NCBI RefSeq assembly: GCF_049347105.1 | Contig: NZ_CP186334.1 | Span: forward strand, 4,464,001 to 4,528,000 | Direction of reading: 5' to 3' | Source of the DNA: Gaoshiqia hydrogeniformans | GTDB taxonomy: Bacteria; Bacteroidota; Bacteroidia; Bacteroidales; Prolixibacteraceae | DNA length: 64,000 nucleotides | Shown here: positions 10,531 through 18,799 of the stretch, piece by piece | Numbering within the stretch: position 1 is the first letter of the stretch | How the letters are laid out: each line of letters begins with the position of its first letter | Made by a program: the position numbers and the translations under genes | The notes under the pieces: model-generated | The model's input: only the letters and a program-made list of their open reading frames with translations | The model's database searches: none | What the model was told of the DNA's origin: nothing

Positions 10531-10910
10531 CCCCAAATATTTGCGTTCATTTAAAGCGAACTATTGACAGGCATTTTGCGAATTGTATCCTAAATTGGAA
10601 ATCAAATGTCCCAAATTAGAAAGCGTTTAGATTTGGCGACCTTATTTTTGAGTTATAGTGAAAAGGCTTAATTCTTTTCTGAAGATACTTGCCTTTTTCG
10701 ATGAATTGTATTATTCGACATTAAGCTAACAAATGAAAAAAATCTCCATTTTTCAATTTTGTGAACTCTTATCTTCAGTAAGCTTTTATGTATGTTTTTT
10801 CTTCTGCAAGTTGAGTATTCAAAGCGGTAAGGCTGATGTTCGGAATGATACAGGAAGTTATGCTATTTCTGAAAATAGCCAGGCAACGCCAATTCAGCGT
10901 AAACAAATAA
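10531..10910. other. Non-coding stretch, no gene recognised
   Basis: An AT-rich intergenic segment between the GH2 terminator and the esterase remnant. An 88-codon frame starts at 10733 on the plus strand, but its composition is unlike a protein. Its 3' part overlaps the recognisable esterase remnant in a different frame, so I do not call it. The upstream sequence of the decayed esterase gene may have been here, but nothing recognisable is left. Confidence 0.5.
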
Positions 10911-11057
10911 AACGACAACAAAAATACAGTGAAGGTGTGGAACCAAACCGTAAGCCATCCCACCGCGGTGCGCTATGCCTGGGACGACAATCCGGCTGAG
11001 GCCAATCTTAAAAATAAGGAAGGCTTGCCCGCTTCGCCTTTTACAACGGAAGATTAA
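10911..11057 (+). pseudogene. Remnant: C-terminus of a sialate O-acetylesterase
   Basis: An open stretch of 48 codons without a start codon, closed upstream by TAA at 10908, reads VWNQTVSHPTAVRYAWDDNP and then LKNKEGLPASPF before its stop. This is the conserved C-terminal end of the SGNH-type sialate 9-O-acetylesterases common in Bacteroidota polysaccharide loci (identification from memory of the family). At least 90 percent of the expected gene of about 500-650 residues is missing upstream. The fragment ends 22 nt before the GPH symporter, so a full esterase gene probably once headed this xylan operon. Acetyl removal would suit xylan. Confidence 0.72.
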
Positions 11058-11079
11058 AAACCAATAAATAACAACCTGA

Positions 11080-12534
11080 ATGAATACAACTTCTCAAAGA
11101 GTCCCTGTTTTTGAAAAGATCGGCTACAGCCTGGGCGACCTGGCTGCCAACCTGGTTTTTCAGACATTAATTACCTACCTGGCCTTTTTTTACACCGACA
11201 TTTATGGCCTGAAAAACAACGATGCCTCACTGATTATGCTCGTTGTCGGGCTGGTTGCTGCTTTCGCGTTTAACCCCGTAGTCGGGGCCATTGCCGACCG
11301 CACACGTTCGCGCTGGGGCAAGTTTCGTCCATGGATCCTGTTCACATCAGTCCCGCTGGGCATAGTCGCTTTGCTGGCCTTTTCAACGCCTCATTTTTCA
11401 TACCAGGGTAAGCTGTTTTACGCCGCGGCAACTTACACGCTGCTGCTGATGCTTTATGCCTCGAACAACTTACCCTATTCCGCCCTCAGCGGGGTAATTA
11501 CCGGCGACATGGGCGAGCGCAACAGCATCTCCAGCTACCGTTTTGTGGCCGTGATGTTTGCCCAGTTTTTTGTACAGGTGTTTATGTTACCCATTATTGA
11601 ATACGCAGGCGGCGGCGATAAGGCAGCCGGTATGGAAACGGTGATGACCTGGCTGGCCATTGTTGGAACGCTGCTGCTGATAATTACTTTTCTGACCACC
11701 CGCGAGCGTATTGTACCCACAGCAGAGCAAAAATCGAGCTTGAAGGAAGACCTGTCGGACCTGATGAAAAACCGACCCTGGCTGATTATGCTCGCCGTTA
11801 CAATCCTGATTTTCATCACCCTGGCCATGAAGGGTGGTTCTTACGTGTACTACTTTAACAACTATGTCGACCAGCAGGTGTTGGAACAGTTTATCAGTCC
11901 TGTTCTGGCAGGGCTTTCGTCCATCGGGTTCAACTTTTTTGGTAACGACCCTACCTCGGCCGGTTTCGGCTTATTCAATGCCGGCGGTATCATTTTCATG
12001 ATTGCCGGAATTGCCCTGTCGAAAAGACTGGCCGACAAATACGGTAAACGGGATGTATACCGGAACGCCTTAATCGTGTCGACCGTGTTTATCCTGATTT
12101 TTTACTTCTTCCCGCCCAAAAGTGTGGGCTTGATGTTCGCCTCGCAAATACTGCACGGTTTCTTCTATGGAATGACCATCCCGGTACTCTGGGCGATGAT
12201 TGCTGATGTAGCCGACTTCTCTGAATGGAAAAACAACCGCCGGGCAACAGCAATTATTTTCTCGGCTATGATGGTCGGACTGAAAGCCGGTTTGGCTATC
12301 GGCGGCGCCTTGGTAACCTGGATCCTGGGCCTGTACGGTTACATCAATAAAGATACAGCAGAGGCCGGTCAAACGATTGTTCAGCCCGGATCAGTAACCG
12401 CGGGAGTGAAAATGCTCGTGAGTGTTTACCCCTCCATCCCGTTTTTGCTGGCGGCCGGGCTGTTGTTCTTTTATGTGATCAATAAGAAAATGGAAGTGCA
12501 GATCCAGAATGAACTGACGGCCCGCCGGAAATAA
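11080..12534 (+). CDS. GPH-family (MFS) glycoside/pentoside symporter
   Basis: A 484-residue inner-membrane protein with twelve predicted transmembrane segments. It carries the GPH signature NPVVGAIADRTRSRWGKFRP after the second or third helix. The family imports xylosides, xylo-oligosaccharides, melibiose or glucuronides together with H+ or Na+. With GH10 38 nt downstream and a cytoplasmic GH43 after that, xylobiose or xylo-oligosaccharide uptake is the likely job. Bacteroidota genomes often keep this symporter, GH10 and GH43 together. The start ATG at 11080 is well placed before the first helix. Confidence 0.88.
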   Translation: MNTTSQRVPVFEKIGYSLGDLAANLVFQTLITYLAFFYTDIYGLKNNDASLIMLVVGLVAAFAFNPVVGAIADRTRSRWGKFRPWILFTSVPLGIVALLAFSTPHFSYQGKLFYAAATYTLLLMLYASNNLPYSALSGVITGDMGERNSISSYRFVAVMFAQFFVQVFMLPIIEYAGGGDKAAGMETVMTWLAIVGTLLLIITFLTTRERIVPTAEQKSSLKEDLSDLMKNRPWLIMLAVTILIFITLAMKGGSYVYYFNNYVDQQVLEQFISPVLAGLSSIGFNFFGNDPTSAGFGLFNAGGIIFMIAGIALSKRLADKYGKRDVYRNALIVSTVFILIFYFFPPKSVGLMFASQILHGFFYGMTIPVLWAMIADVADFSEWKNNRRATAIIFSAMMVGLKAGLAIGGALVTWILGLYGYINKDTAEAGQTIVQPGSVTAGVKMLVSVYPSIPFLLAAGLLFFYVINKKMEVQIQNELTARRK

Positions 12535-12572
12535 AACGAATAACCGGAATTTTCAATCTTAAACAATTCAAA

Positions 12573-13709
12573 ATGAAAAAAATGAAATCCGCTTTTTTAT
12601 ACCTGTTGGTTACCGTTGTGCTGCTTTCAGCCTGCAGGGGTGAAACACCGGCAGACAAAAAGCCTGCGTTAAAGTCCGCTTTCGCCGGCAGGTTTTACAT
12701 TGGCACAGCCTTAAATGCCAGTCAGATCACCGGCAGGGATTCTGCCGGGATCCGGGTTGTCAAAGAACAATTTAATGCCATCGTGGCCGAGAACTGCATG
12801 AAAAGTGCAGAGATTCAGCCCCGGGAAGGCGAATTTGATTTCTCGCTGGCCGACCGGTTTGTCGACTTCGGGCTTGAAAACGGCATGTTTATCACCGGTC
12901 ACTGCCTGATTTGGCACTCGCAGGCGCCACGCTGGTTTTTTACCGACAGCCTGGGCAATAATGTTTCTGCCGAGGTGATGACCGAGCGGATGAGAAATCA
13001 CATTCATACGGTTGTTGCCCGTTACAAAGGCCGGATTAAAGGCTGGGACGTGGTAAACGAGGCGATTCTCGAAGACGGATCTTACCGGAAGAGTAAATTT
13101 TATGAGATCCTGGGGGAATCGTTTATTCCTTTGGCCTTTCAGTTTGCACACGAAGCCGACCCCGATGCCGAATTGTATTACAACGACTACAACGAGTGGT
13201 ACCCCGGAAAACGTGATGCGATTGTACAAATGGTCCGCAACCTGAAAGCCGGCGGAATCCGGATTGACGGAATCGGCATGCAAGGGCATATTGGCTTGGA
13301 CAGCCCATCGCTGGAAGATTACGAAGCGGCCATGGTGGCCTATGCCAACGAAGGTATGAAAGTGATGGTTACCGAGCTGGATTTATCAATTTTACCTAAC
13401 CGCAGACGGGATGTGGGAGCAGATATCGCTACAAATATGGAATATCAGCAGGAACTGAACCCGTACGCCGATGGCCTGGTCCCGCAGGAAAAACAAGACG
13501 AGTGGGATGCCCGGATGGTGGATTTCTTCAATTTGTTTCTGAAACATTCGGAAAGTGTAAGCCGCGTGACCTTATGGGGCGTTTCGGACGGCGATTCGTG
13601 GAAAAACAATTTTCCGGTCCGCGGGCGTACAGACTACCCGCTGCTGTTCGACCGGAACCACCAGCCAAAATCAGCAGTAGAAAAAATTATTGAGTTAACG
13701 AAAGAGTAG
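12573..13709 (+). CDS. GH10 endo-1,4-beta-xylanase lipoprotein
   Basis: A 378-residue protein with a lipoprotein signal (lipobox LLSAC), so it is tethered to a membrane and perhaps surface exposed. The GH10 barrel fills the rest: acid/base Glu163 in WDVVNEAI, nucleophile Glu268 in VMVTELDLS, and a C-terminal VTLWGVSDGDSW motif. It cleaves the beta-1,4-xylan backbone to xylo-oligosaccharides. There is no carbohydrate-binding insert. The gene lies 38 nt after the symporter and upstream of a leaderless GH43, giving the chain: outside depolymerase, inner-membrane uptake, cytoplasmic exo-enzyme. Confidence 0.93.
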   Translation: MKKMKSAFLYLLVTVVLLSACRGETPADKKPALKSAFAGRFYIGTALNASQITGRDSAGIRVVKEQFNAIVAENCMKSAEIQPREGEFDFSLADRFVDFGLENGMFITGHCLIWHSQAPRWFFTDSLGNNVSAEVMTERMRNHIHTVVARYKGRIKGWDVVNEAILEDGSYRKSKFYEILGESFIPLAFQFAHEADPDAELYYNDYNEWYPGKRDAIVQMVRNLKAGGIRIDGIGMQGHIGLDSPSLEDYEAAMVAYANEGMKVMVTELDLSILPNRRRDVGADIATNMEYQQELNPYADGLVPQEKQDEWDARMVDFFNLFLKHSESVSRVTLWGVSDGDSWKNNFPVRGRTDYPLLFDRNHQPKSAVEKIIELTKE

Positions 13710-13710
13710 G

Positions 13711-13777
13711 GTCATCCCGAACTTGTTTCGGGATCTCTTGCGATAAAAGGGAGATCCTGAAACAGGTTCAGCATGAC
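13711..13777. repeat. 27-bp-arm imperfect inverted repeat (REP-like hairpin)
   Basis: The left arm 13711-13737 (GTCATCCCGAACTTGTTTCG...) and the right arm 13751-13777 (GAGATCCTGAAACAGG...) are reverse complements over 27 bp with five mismatches around a 13-nt loop. The first arm starts two bases after the GH10 stop. Hairpins with this TCATCCCGAAC...GTTTCGGGATC theme recur between genes in many genomes. It could attenuate or protect the xylanase mRNA before the GH43 gene. The ATG at 13773 lies in the right arm and is not a likely start for GH43. Confidence 0.75.
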
Positions 13778-13805
13778 AGATGAATATAGAAAAACCAATA
13801 AAAAA

Positions 13806-14777
13806 ATGAAAAAAGCAAAATACCTGGTGCCGCACCTGTACACGGCCGATCCGGCCGTACATGTGTTTAACGGCAAACTATACATTTACCCCTCGCATGA
13901 TATCGAATCGGGCATTCCCGAAAATGATAACGGCGATCATTTTGATATGCGCGATTATCACGTCTTTTCGATGGATGATGTTGACGGCAAGGTAACCGAT
14001 CACGGGGTAGCGCTCGATGTGAAAGACATTCCCTGGGCCGGCCGCCAGTTGTGGGATTGCGATTGCGCCTGCAAAAACGGCAGGTATTATTTGTACTTCC
14101 CGCTGAAAGATCAAACCGACATTTTCCGAATCGGGGTAGCCATCGCCGATCAGCCTGAAGGACCTTTCATTCCGCGGGATGCGCCCATGAAAGGCAGCTA
14201 CTCGATCGACCCCTGCGTGTTTCGCGACGACGACGGATCGCACTACCTGTACTTTGGCGGCTTGTGGGGAGGCCAGTTGCAGCGCTACCGCAACAACAAA
14301 GCCATTGAGTGCGGGCACGAACCAAAAGATGATGAACCGGCATTGCCATCGCGCGTGGTGAAACTAAGCGACGACATGCTCGAATTTGGCGAAGAACCGC
14401 GCGAAGTCATCATCCTGGATGAAAACGGCCAGGCATTGAAAGCCGGCGACCACAACCGCCGTTTTTTCGAAGCCTCCTGGATGCACAAATACCAGGGGAA
14501 ATACTACTTTTCGTATTCAACCGGTAATACCCATCTGCTGTGTTACGCCATCGGCGACAGCCCCTGCGGGCCTTTTACCTACAAGGGAATCATCCTCACC
14601 CCGGTGACAGGCTGGACCACCCATCATTCCATTGTTGAATTCAACGGAAAGTGGTACCTGTTTTTTCACGACAGCGTACCCTCCGGCGGCAAAACCTGGC
14701 TGAGAAGCATCAAAGTAGTGGAACTGGAATATACCGGCGACGGCAACATCAAAACCATTGAGGGCGGATCTCAATAA
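13806..14777 (+). CDS. Cytoplasmic GH43 beta-xylosidase / arabinofuranosidase
   Basis: About 323 residues from the ATG at 13806. The in-frame ATG at 13773 would add 11 residues encoded partly by the REP-like hairpin, so I reject it. There is no signal peptide. GH43 triad: Asp15 in LYTADPAV, Asp135 in YSIDPCVF and Glu222 in FFEASWM. This sequence type is the intracellular GH43_1-like enzyme found beside GPH symporters and GH10 xylanases, usually a beta-xylosidase with alpha-arabinofuranosidase side activity. It would finish xylo-oligosaccharides brought in by the symporter. Confidence 0.85.
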   Translation: MKKAKYLVPHLYTADPAVHVFNGKLYIYPSHDIESGIPENDNGDHFDMRDYHVFSMDDVDGKVTDHGVALDVKDIPWAGRQLWDCDCACKNGRYYLYFPLKDQTDIFRIGVAIADQPEGPFIPRDAPMKGSYSIDPCVFRDDDGSHYLYFGGLWGGQLQRYRNNKAIECGHEPKDDEPALPSRVVKLSDDMLEFGEEPREVIILDENGQALKAGDHNRRFFEASWMHKYQGKYYFSYSTGNTHLLCYAIGDSPCGPFTYKGIILTPVTGWTTHHSIVEFNGKWYLFFHDSVPSGGKTWLRSIKVVELEYTGDGNIKTIEGGSQ

Positions 14778-14873
14778 AGAGATCATATGTTTCTCTGGCA
14801 TGGAAATCAGGTATGAAGAAATTGGTTATCAGGAGAAGTAAAAAACAGTCTTTTTCTGAAACAGATTTATTTG

Positions 14874-15017
14874 ATGCAGGAGAAAAGGAAACATACAGAC
14901 AAAGATTTACGGTATGGTCTTAAATCAGGAGATAAGCATTGTTTTAACCAGCTTTTCAGAAAATATTATTCTCAGGTGTATCCCGAAAAAATGGAAACAA
15001 AAAAGTTAAAATCCTGA
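14874..15017 (+). pseudogene. Remnant: N-terminus of an ECF sigma factor
   Basis: A frame opening at ATG 14874 reads through RYGLKSGDKHCFNQLF followed by RKYYSQVY, then diverges (PEKMETKKLKS) and stops. The match is to the first conserved helix of region 2 in Bacteroidota ECF sigma-70 factors (typically GDxxAFxxLFxxYY). A real gene would have about 180-190 residues, so roughly three quarters is gone. Such sigma factors normally sit with an anti-sigma FecR protein and SusC/SusD transporters; none of these is present here, which suggests an eroded polysaccharide locus. Confidence 0.62.
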
Positions 15018-15066
15018 TAATCATGTAATTTATTGACTTTTCTGTTTTTGTCAGATCAATTTTTTC

Positions 15067-15801
15067 TTATTGTTTCAATGCTGCCTTGGTGAAAATATAT
15101 TCAGGGATTTCCTGGTTGAATTTGATGTTTGTCATTTTAAATCCGGTACCTTCGCCCTGTTTCAGCATGTCTTTGTACAGGATTTTGGTGGGAAACCAAC
15201 GCCCCTGCACCTGGATGACCTCGCTCATGACAGATTGTTTCAGCAGTTGCCCGCTTTTGGCAAATAGTTCTTCTTTGAGCGGAATAAACCGTTCGCGGTC
15301 AATCCATACCTTTCGCGACGCGTACGCCACGTCAGGAACTTTGGCCGTCAGGCTGAGCACCCAGCATTGGCGGCTCTCAATGGTTTCTTCGCCGGTCACT
15401 TCGGCTGTGTACAAGTCGGTCAGTTTGCGGTCTTCCATCATGTCTTCGTACGAAAGGTCGGAACCCATGACCGACTGCCGGAGCATATGCCCCGAAATTT
15501 GAATGGTGCGGTCGGTCGAGGGAGAGTAAATCCACAACTGGTTTTCAAGTTTTAACATTTTTGTTCCTTGCTCACGCGCCGGAGACAAATATTCTGTAAA
15601 CGATTTTTTGTCACCAACGGTGTGTGATTTTAGCGTGATGGTCCGGCTGCTCCGTTTCCCGTGAATGGTCATCGACGATTCGAAGACCCTGTTTTCAGAC
15701 GACATGTTTTTGTCCACTTTTTCAAGGATTTCATCAGCATTGGGCTGGCTAAAACCAGTCACTGCAATGAAAGTTAAAAGGCTTATAATGATTGTTTTCA
15801 T
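15067..15801 (-). CDS. LolA-like outer membrane lipoprotein-sorting family protein
   Basis: A 244-residue periplasmic protein with a signal peptide (MKTIIISLLTFIAVTGFSQ). It carries the LolA/LppX-like half-barrel pattern seen in Bacteroidota outer membrane lipoprotein-sorting proteins: DEILEKVDKNM near the N-terminus, LWIYSPSTDRTIQISG centrally and RKVWIDRERFIPLK later. The fold carries lipids or lipoprotein acyl chains across the periplasm. It is the last gene of a minus-strand operon after two FtsX-type permeases (11-nt gap). Cooperation with the ABC machine in moving a hydrophobic cargo outward is inference. Confidence 0.8.
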   Translation of the reverse strand: MKTIIISLLTFIAVTGFSQPNADEILEKVDKNMSSENRVFESSMTIHGKRSSRTITLKSHTVGDKKSFTEYLSPAREQGTKMLKLENQLWIYSPSTDRTIQISGHMLRQSVMGSDLSYEDMMEDRKLTDLYTAEVTGEETIESRQCWVLSLTAKVPDVAYASRKVWIDRERFIPLKEELFAKSGQLLKQSVMSEVIQVQGRWFPTKILYKDMLKQGEGTGFKMTNIKFNQEIPEYIFTKAALKQ

Positions 15802-15812
15802 GTTTTTACTAT

Positions 15813-17084
15813 TTATGCTTCCAGTTCTTTAAATAATTGCGCGGTTTTTCGCTGGTAAATACCGATTCCCGACAGGGCGGTACCGATGACGGTTGAAAGG
15901 ACGCCCGGGATAAAACCCAGGTAAAAATCGACCGGGGCAATGTGTGTGCGGATGGTGGAAGGCATCATCACCGAAGCGCCTTTCATCATGCCGCTGATGT
16001 CGATGCCGTAAGTCTGGATCAGCCAGGAGACCGACAAGCCCAAGGCCGTACCGGCAACCGAACCCACGATTCCGATCATTACCGATTCGGCGATCATCGA
16101 TCCGTAAACATGGTCTTTTTCTTCGCCCATCGCCAGGCGCACCCCGATTTCACCGTAACGGCGCAGGCCGCCAAGCAAGCCGGCATTCCACAACACCAGC
16201 GACATGGCCAGCATAAAAACCAGGGTAACAATCATCGACATACTTTTCGACATGTCAACAAACATCGCCATGTTCTGGTCGCGAAGGCTGAGCATCGCCG
16301 GGGCGAATTCGTCGTTTTCGTCTTCGTATTTCGAATTGAACTTCCCGACGACTTCTTCAGCCCGTTCCTGCTCGTAATAACCTGTTTTGAAAAAGCCGGT
16401 TATTTCACCTGCTGCATCATCCATATCCAAAGCCGTCCGCACATCTTCCAGATCGACAATCAACGTGCCTCGGTCGAGTGCCGCAGCTCCAAAAAACACA
16501 GTGCCCGCCACCGTGAAATTCTGCATGCTCATGCTTCCGTTCATGGTGGAGCTGATCAGGGTAATTTCATCGCCGGGGTTTACTTTCAGCTTTTCAGCAA
16601 AGGCATTGCTCAGCAACACTTCGCCGGGACTGACAGGCATAGAGCCCTTCACCAGCGAATTTTCCAGGTTCAGGCGTTCCGTTTCCCCGCTTTTTCCCGA
16701 AAGCAGGTCGAGAGCCATTCCCATAGCAGGCCCCTGCGAACGCGTTTCGCCGGTTTCATCCGGAACATCGACCAGTCCGCCAAAATGAATTCGTGGCGCC
16801 CAATCCATCCGGGGAAACTCCTGTGCCAGGTTTTTCACCAATTCACCGACATCCGTCAAGGCCAGATCGTTCGGCAACTGGTTACTGTTGTCGGCATAAG
16901 CTCTGGTCATCACTTTAACATGGCCGGTATTAAATTTGGCGTTCATTTCAATCGTATCGCCCATCACTCCGGTAATATAAGTGTGCATCAGCACGGTCAG
17001 CATCACGCCGGTTGCCACAACCAACACGGGTAACAGGCTTCTGCTTTTGTCGCGCCATAATCCTTTTAACAGAAATCGTATCAT
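15813..17084 (-). CDS. FtsX/MacB-type ABC transporter permease (second)
   Basis: A 423-residue inner-membrane protein with one N-terminal transmembrane helix, a large periplasmic MacB-like domain (about residues 45-270) and three C-terminal helices (around IVTLVFMLAMSLVLWNAG and onward). This is the LolCE/MacB architecture, which uses ATP in the cytoplasm to move lipoproteins or other envelope cargo without transporting through its own channel. Its ATG overlaps the stop of the preceding permease gene (ATGA at 17084-17081), indicating translational coupling and a heterodimeric pair. Confidence 0.87.
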   Translation of the reverse strand: MIRFLLKGLWRDKSRSLLPVLVVATGVMLTVLMHTYITGVMGDTIEMNAKFNTGHVKVMTRAYADNSNQLPNDLALTDVGELVKNLAQEFPRMDWAPRIHFGGLVDVPDETGETRSQGPAMGMALDLLSGKSGETERLNLENSLVKGSMPVSPGEVLLSNAFAEKLKVNPGDEITLISSTMNGSMSMQNFTVAGTVFFGAAALDRGTLIVDLEDVRTALDMDDAAGEITGFFKTGYYEQERAEEVVGKFNSKYEDENDEFAPAMLSLRDQNMAMFVDMSKSMSMIVTLVFMLAMSLVLWNAGLLGGLRRYGEIGVRLAMGEEKDHVYGSMIAESVMIGIVGSVAGTALGLSVSWLIQTYGIDISGMMKGASVMMPSTIRTHIAPVDFYLGFIPGVLSTVIGTALSGIGIYQRKTAQLFKELEA

Positions 17085-18259
17085 TGTATTTTCCCCCTTA
17101 AAGCGTCTGTTGGATTCATTTTAGCTATTTTTCTTGAAGGCCAGTAACTCACTGCCGCTGTGGTCAGCATCACGATCAGCACAGTTGAAACCACCAGGCC
17201 GAAACTGTACACCGGGTATAAGGTTTGTGCCATCGCCATGCCATAACCGCTCGCATCGCCGGGCATGGTCCAGCCGGTTTTGGCCTGCCAGGCGAGTAAA
17301 GGGATGCCATAAACGGCAGCCACCAGCGCCGCCAGCACCGAGTGCATGGCGCCTTCGACCGTAAACAGCCCGACCACTTCGCGTTTGGTGTATCCAAGCG
17401 CCACATAGGTGCCAATTTCTTTTTGGCGCCGGAAGATGGAAAGCACCTGCGTGTCGAAAATGGCCAGCATGGCGAGCAACAGCAGGATGATATAAAATAT
17501 CGACTGCCCGACTGTTTTTGTTTTGATCACTTCGTCGATTTCGGCAGTTAATTCTTTTTCAGAGCGGTGTACCCAGTTTTCAAAGACCGGCCGTTCCTGA
17601 TCGTTATCGCTGTAAGTTAGCGTAGTGGCCTCACCGGGCAACAAAAGGATTGACTGAAGTTGTTCCAATGCGATCCAAACCTGTCCCACATCAACTGAAG
17701 GCACGTTTGTCGAAAAAATGTCAATGATCAACAGTTCGGCGGCATCAAAAGTGCCGTTGGCGTCGCGCCATTGCATGGTGACATAATCGCCAATTTTCAG
17801 CTTATTTGTGCGCGCCATGTTGGCCCCAATGATGGCGGGTATCGCATTCATGGCCGTGTCCAGTTTTTGGGACGGTAAAGCCAGCAAGGTTTGTTTGGGG
17901 TTAATGCCTTTGATCAGGACAGACTGCATCCTTCCGGCCGGATAGATCGTGCCCTGGGCAATAAGCACCGGTTCCATACCTCCGTTTTCAATTTCTTTTT
18001 TAAATTCATCCGGAATGGGCGCGTGGCTTTCGGTGAGGGTGAACGGATCGTACGGATCGTATACTTCGTGCCAGTATTGGCCGCCGCCGATTTCCCAGTT
18101 TTTCATATCGGTTTTGGCCTGGTAATCCCATCCGGCAAGAATGCCTTTCGCCCAAATGATCACCACAAATGAAAACGACAACACGATGACGTTGAGCCAG
18201 GTACGTAGCCCTGCGCCGATCAAATTCCGATAGGCCAGTTTTATCGCGAGTTTCATCAT
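17081..18259 (-). CDS. FtsX/MacB-type ABC transporter permease (first)
   Basis: A 392-residue protein with an N-terminal helix (LNVIVLSFSFVVIIWAKGI), a periplasmic domain and three C-terminal helices, ending NPTDALRGKIQ, a common FtsX-permease tail. It pairs with the overlapping downstream permease. The start is MM, so 18256 is equally likely. Upstream lie direct repeats and a four-helix-bundle gene that separate it from the ATPase gene of the same system. Confidence 0.87.
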   Translation of the reverse strand: MMKLAIKLAYRNLIGAGLRTWLNVIVLSFSFVVIIWAKGILAGWDYQAKTDMKNWEIGGGQYWHEVYDPYDPFTLTESHAPIPDEFKKEIENGGMEPVLIAQGTIYPAGRMQSVLIKGINPKQTLLALPSQKLDTAMNAIPAIIGANMARTNKLKIGDYVTMQWRDANGTFDAAELLIIDIFSTNVPSVDVGQVWIALEQLQSILLLPGEATTLTYSDNDQERPVFENWVHRSEKELTAEIDEVIKTKTVGQSIFYIILLLLAMLAIFDTQVLSIFRRQKEIGTYVALGYTKREVVGLFTVEGAMHSVLAALVAAVYGIPLLAWQAKTGWTMPGDASGYGMAMAQTLYPVYSFGLVVSTVLIVMLTTAAVSYWPSRKIAKMNPTDALRGKIQ

Positions 18260-18292
18260 CCAATTTTTATTTTTTGTTTAGTTTCAATTTCA

Positions 18293-18320
18293 GTGAACAG
18301 TAATCGGTGAACAGTAATCA
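18293..18320. repeat. Tandem direct repeat GTGAACAGTAATC x2
   Basis: GTGAACAGTAATCG (18293-18306) is immediately followed by GTGAACAGTAATCA (18307-18320), with a degenerate third copy (GAAACAGTACTTAC) after it. It belongs to the heptad-repeat family that marks most gene junctions of this operon. Confidence 0.8.
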
Positions 18321-18332
18321 TTGAAACAGTAC

Positions 18333-18722
18333 TTACTTTTGGCAAAAAAGAGATGCCTTATCAATCATTGAGTTCAACATTTTTCCAACTGCTTCATATC
18401 CGGTAATCAATTGATTACATGTATTTTCATCAATATACCTGCATTCAACGGAAATTTCTATCCAATGCCGGGTTTCATATTGTTCAGCATCAGCATCGGT
18501 TAGTTTCAGGATAAAGTGATTTTCATATTTTCGTTTACCCCAGGATTCAGCGATCTGGGCTCCGACAGATCTCGATGATCTTCTGATTTGGTCGGTAAGT
18601 GAATACTTTTCCTCTTTTGGAAAGTCTTTGGTTACTTCAAAAATTTGTTTTGACAGAGCTCTTGCCTGTTTGTAAACTTCCAAATCTTTAAAACTATCGG
18701 CATGTCCAGGTTTTTTATTCAT
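18333..18722 (-). CDS. Four-helix-bundle protein (23S rRNA IVP / Avd-like)
   Basis: A 129-residue helical protein with the family core YSLTDQIRRSSRSVGAQIAE, a positively charged helix face and no signal peptide. The family (TIGR02436-like) was first seen in 23S rRNA intervening sequences and is structurally related to the Avd accessory protein of diversity-generating retroelements. Its function as a free-standing gene is unknown. It sits between the ABC ATPase and its permeases, flanked on both sides by short tandem repeats. It closely resembles the copy at 19564-19941 (most of the central 60 residues are identical), so the two are recent paralogs. No reverse transcriptase is nearby. Confidence 0.88.
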   Translation of the reverse strand: MNKKPGHADSFKDLEVYKQARALSKQIFEVTKDFPKEEKYSLTDQIRRSSRSVGAQIAESWGKRKYENHFILKLTDADAEQYETRHWIEISVECRYIDENTCNQLITGYEAVGKMLNSMIDKASLFCQK

Positions 18723-18735
18723 ATCACTTTTTTAT

Positions 18736-18799
18736 TAATGACTGTTTACTGAATTCACTGTTCACTGTTCACCGATTACTGTTCACTGATCTCTGTTCT
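18736..18799. repeat. Heptad repeat cluster (CTGTTCA / CTGTTTA / CTGATTA type)
   Basis: Successive degenerate 7-mers such as ACTGTTC, ACTGTTC, ACCGATT, ACTGTTC and ACTGATC run from the four-helix-bundle start into the 3' end of the ABC ATPase gene. The last codons of that gene (ERTEISEQ and stop) are themselves made of repeat sequence, so the array has grown into, or replaced, the original gene end. Confidence 0.72.

Noticed and set aside
10733..10999. 88-codon frame starting MKKISIFQFCELL
   Set aside because: The C-terminal half overlaps the esterase remnant in another frame and has no family pattern; the signal-like start is probably chance in AT-rich DNA.
13773..13805. Upstream start for the cytoplasmic GH43
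   Set aside because: The extra residues are encoded partly by a REP-like hairpin; the family N-terminus fits the ATG at 13806.
15942..17033. Long open frame (363 codons) opposite a permease gene
   Set aside because: Composition is rich in His, Gln and Arg with no membrane or domain pattern; the permease on the other strand accounts for the sequence.
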